Source: Metasolibacillus fluoroglycofenilyticus (GTDB lineage: Bacteria > Bacillota > Bacilli > Bacillales_A > Planococcaceae). From it: a stretch of DNA of 64,000 nucleotides. Positions 61,800 through 64,000 of the stretch are shown one piece after another. Made by a program: the position numbers and the translations under genes. Within the stretch, counting starts at the first letter, position 1. Each line of letters starts with the position of its first letter. The stretch is taken from assembly GCF_003049645.1 (NCBI RefSeq), contig NZ_PYWK01000002.1, forward strand, positions 248,001-312,000, written 5' to 3'. The notes below the pieces were generated by a model. It had not been told where the DNA came from and did not search any database. It worked only from the letters and a program-made list of their open reading frames with translations.

Positions 61800-62792
61800 T
61801 TAATAGATTAACTGTAAAAAGTCTTCGATTGTAATGCCGCCGAAATATTTTGCAATATCAATTTCCTTTAATGCCTCATTGATTGCTGCACGGTCATATT
61901 TACAGCCTGTTAAAAGCTGCTCTACTTCCGCTACATCACCAACACCGAAGAAGTCCCCATAAATTTTTATTTCTTCAATAATGCCGCGATTTACCTCTAA
62001 GCGGATATCGATGCCGCCAGATGGGAAACGATGTGTTTTTTGAATATTGAAGCGTGGTGATTTGCCGTAATTCCACTCCCATTTTTGATAGCGCTCCGCC
62101 GATAGTTCATGGATTTTTTTCCAATCCTCATCAGTTAACTCATAATAGCGAATATTTTCCTCACCATCGAAGATTGATTTTAAAATTTCCATACGGAACT
62201 GCTCTACAGAAATTTTTTCTGTTAAAAACTCTGAGATATTGGCAACACGTGAGCGCACAGATTTAATACCTTTTGACTCAATTTTGTCCTTCTTTACTTT
62301 TAGTGCAGATACAACTTGATCAATATCTGTATCAAACATCAATGTACCATGGCTGAACATGCGACCACGTGTAGTATATTGCGCATTGCCTGATACTTTA
62401 CGACCTTCCGCTAAAATATCATTGCGCCCTGACAACTCTGCATTGACACCTAATTTTGCAAGTGCATCGACTACAGGCTGCGTGAATTTTTTATAGTTGT
62501 GGAAGCTATCGCCATCATCCTTCGTTAAGAAGCTAAAATTCAAATTGCCTAAATCATGATAAACAGCACCACCGCCTGATAAACGACGCACAACAATAAT
62601 ATTATTATCCTCTACATAATCTGTATTAATTTCTTCAATTGTATTTTGGTTTTTGCCAATAATAATGGAAGGCTGGTTAATATAGAACAGCAGAAAATCA
62701 TCTTGCTCAATATCCATATTGCGCAAGATGTACTCCTCAATCGCTAAATTAATACGCGGGTCTGTAATGCCTTTATTATCAATAAAATACAT
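61800..62792 (-). CDS. lplJ: Lipoate-protein ligase LplJ
   Basis: 330 aa from ATG at 62792 (AAGGGAAG upstream). Ligase core: INLAIEEYILRN, RRLSGGGAVYHDLGNLNFSF, KVSGNAQ, and the C-terminal accessory domain. Attaches salvaged lipoate to E2/GcvH proteins. lplJ, yhfH and lcfB lie close together as in the Bacillus yhf region. Confidence 0.95.
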   Translation of the reverse strand: MYFIDNKGITDPRINLAIEEYILRNMDIEQDDFLLFYINQPSIIIGKNQNTIEEINTDYVEDNNIIVVRRLSGGGAVYHDLGNLNFSFLTKDDGDSFHNYKKFTQPVVDALAKLGVNAELSGRNDILAEGRKVSGNAQYTTRGRMFSHGTLMFDTDIDQVVSALKVKKDKIESKGIKSVRSRVANISEFLTEKISVEQFRMEILKSIFDGEENIRYYELTDEDWKKIHELSAERYQKWEWNYGKSPRFNIQKTHRFPSGGIDIRLEVNRGIIEEIKIYGDFFGVGDVAEVEQLLTGCKYDRAAINEALKEIDIAKYFGGITIEDFLQLIY

Positions 62793-62854
62793 GTTGTATC
62801 TTCCCTTCATCAAATGTTCATATTTTATTTTAACTTAAATTAGGCATTTTGTGT

Positions 62855-62911
62855 TGACGAATGCACACTGTTATAATACAATACATATAAATAAATCAGT
62901 ATTATAACAGT
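62855..62911 (+). promoter_or_regulatory. yhfH promoter and dyad
   Basis: Plus-strand TTGACG (about 62854-62859), 17-bp spacer, TACAAT (about 62877-62882). Perfect 12-bp arms ACTGTTATAATA (62867-62878) and TATTATAACAGT (62900-62911) flank a 21-nt centre over the -10 and start site. A metal- or redox-responsive repressor is conceivable; the regulator is unknown. Confidence 0.55.
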
Positions 62912-62935
62912 TAACTCAAGGGAGGGAAAATGCTT

Positions 62936-63061
62936 ATGTTAGAAAACGTAGTGGAATTTTTCAGAAACTTACCAGAGAAAACTTGTATACAATGCGGTAA
63001 AAAGATGGAAGAGCAAAGCGAATGCTACAGCCATGCTTGTGAAAACTGCAATAAAATCTAA
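62936..63061 (+). CDS. yhfH: YhfH-family small zinc-finger-like protein
   Basis: 41 aa from ATG at 62936 (AGGGAGGG 9-10 nt upstream; an ATG two codons earlier is too close). Two CxxC pairs (CIQC and CENC) with a third Cys and His between them suggest a single metal site. The same family sits next to lplJ in Bacillus subtilis. Function unknown. Confidence 0.8.
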   Translation: MLENVVEFFRNLPEKTCIQCGKKMEEQSECYSHACENCNKI

Positions 63062-63112
63062 TCACGTGAATCGCATCCCTATGATGATTCTATAAATGAA
63101 CTGCTTACACAT

Positions 63113-63160
63113 AAAAGGCAACAAGAAGGCAAATATTCATTCGCCCTCTTGCTGCCTTTT
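63113..63160 (+). terminator. Terminator after yhfH
   Basis: Arms AAAAGGCA.CAAGA.GGC and GCC.TCTTG.TGCCTTTT, T-tailed on the plus strand, about 50 bp past the stop. Confidence 0.85.
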
Positions 63161-63357
63161 GCAATTTTATATTCATGATGGGGATAAAACCGGAAAATAA
63201 TCATCTTAGACCTATTTTTTATTCAAGTAATTCTCTTTGTTTATCTTTTTACTAGGGACTGTCCCATAGCAGATAGTGACAATTTATTGTCACCACCCGC
63301 ATATTTACAGCAAATAGCTTTTATAAAAGCTATGGTTGAAAAGGTGTACCCTTTCCA
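63161..63357. other. Intergenic region before the YhgE-like gene end
   Basis: About 200 bp with two small hairpins (GTGACAATTTATTGTCAC near 63275 and ATAGCTTTTATAAAAGCTAT near 63315) that may terminate the minus-strand membrane protein gene; nothing else is seen. Confidence 0.5.
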
Positions 63358-64000
63358 TTATGCCTCTTGCTTCGAATAGCGACGCGTAAAAATTAATGCG
63401 AAGTAGCCAAGCGTAATTGCTAAGCTTACAACTGCAAAGCCCGCTAATACGGCAAAGTTGAAGCCTAAGAAGGCTGTGTCACCTGTGGAGATGGCTACTT
63501 TAAATGCTTGCACAGAGTACGTCATTGGGAAGAATGGGTTAAATGCGCGCAATGGCATTGGCACTAATTCTAATGGGAATGTACCCGCACTTGTTGTTAA
63601 TTGGATGATTAAAATGAGGATAGCTACAAAGCGTCCCGGGTCACCCATAATTGATACAAGCATTTGAATAATCGCTAAAAATGTGAAGCTTGTTAATACT
63701 GTTGTTAACATAAACCACGGCAAACTTTCTACCTGTAGCCCTAAAATACCAACGACAATTGCAACTGTAATCGCTGATTGGATTATACCAACCACTGCTA
63801 GTACAAAAACTTTACTGAAGAACCACGTAACCGCATTTGTCGGGCGAGCTGCGGGTTCTACAAATGGGAACACAATCGAAATTAATAGAGCACCTACGAA
63901 TAATCCTAATGAAATAAAGTATGGTGCGAAACCAGTTCCATAGTTAGGTACATGGTTTACTACAGTTTTCTCTACATCTACAGGCTGTGCAACCATTTCA
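63358..64000 (-). CDS. YhgE/Pip-type membrane protein, C-terminal part only
   Basis: The frame is open from the right edge and ends at 63358; 214 residues are visible. Six membrane helices of ABC-2/YhgE type (GFAPYFISLGLFVGALLISIVFP, then further helices) with FPLELVPMPLRAFNPFFPMTYSVQAFK between helices and a basic tail RRYSKQEA. The long extracellular N-terminal part expected in YhgE/Pip lies beyond the window. Probably an exporter or phage-receptor-like protein; substrate unknown. Confidence 0.8.
   Translation of the reverse strand, partial: EMVAQPVDVEKTVVNHVPNYGTGFAPYFISLGLFVGALLISIVFPFVEPAARPTNAVTWFFSKVFVLAVVGIIQSAITVAIVVGILGLQVESLPWFMLTTVLTSFTFLAIIQMLVSIMGDPGRFVAILILIIQLTTSAGTFPLELVPMPLRAFNPFFPMTYSVQAFKVAISTGDTAFLGFNFAVLAGFAVVSLAITLGYFALIFTRRYSKQEA

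Overview
The window looks like chromosome of a low-GC, endospore-forming Bacillales/Planococcaceae organism, most like Lysinibacillus or a close relative. This rests on AT-rich codon use, AGGAGG-type ribosome binding sites, a CotF-like spore coat protein, Crh/HprK carbon control, CggR, WhiA/YvcK/RapZ, a BceRSAB-type module and the Bacillus-type short HisG plus HisZ pair. Genus is inferred from general resemblance; no search was run.

Positions 1 to about 11,600, just beyond the 3' end of ssrA (tmRNA), form an accessory defence/toxin island read almost entirely on the minus strand. From the ssrA side it holds: a chimeric IS remnant (ISL3 front half joined to an IS66 back half between IS66-like ends); a gene cut by that IS; a broken HNH/EndoVII-type toxin with an intact SMI1/KNR4 immunity gene; a DUF262-DUF1524 (GmrSD-like) nuclease followed by QatB-, QatC- (QueC-like) and QatD-like (TatD) genes with no QatA ATPase; a decayed Abi/DRT-like reverse transcriptase with a structured 280-nt leader; a decayed second copy of the DUF262 gene's 3' end; and an OLD-family ATPase/TOPRIM nuclease leaving the window. 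The DUF262-QatBCD cassette is the best candidate for an undescribed system.

From 11.7 to 31 kb lies core chromosome: tmRNA, smpB, rnr, est, secG; a two-component system with two PepSY proteins; the glycolytic genes eno, gpmI, tpiA, pgk and, as a separate unit, gap and cggR with a readable CggR operator; a glutaredoxin-like gene; a spore coat gene; clpP with a CtsR box; and tRNA-Arg(CCG).

From 31 to 50 kb come yvcI-rapZ-yvcK-whiA-crh-GNAT, trxB and a TPR gene, the histidine operon hisZGDBHF(IE) without hisA, hprK-lgt-ppaX-acetyltransferase, a c551-type cytochrome, a YitT protein and an EAL-HDOD protein. From 50 to 64 kb come enoyl-CoA hydratase, luxS with dedA, an S9 peptidase, lcfB with a FadR-like operator, a BceRSAB-type peptide sensing/efflux operon, lplJ, yhfH and the end of a YhgE/Pip-like membrane protein.

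Intergenic regions carry at least two dispersed repeat families and many strong hairpin terminators, several sharing one loop sequence. Regulation that can be read directly: CggR on gap, CtsR on clpP, a CTAG-core dyad on his, a FadR-like dyad on lcfB, tandem repeats before the Bce-type regulator, and a dyad on yhfH.
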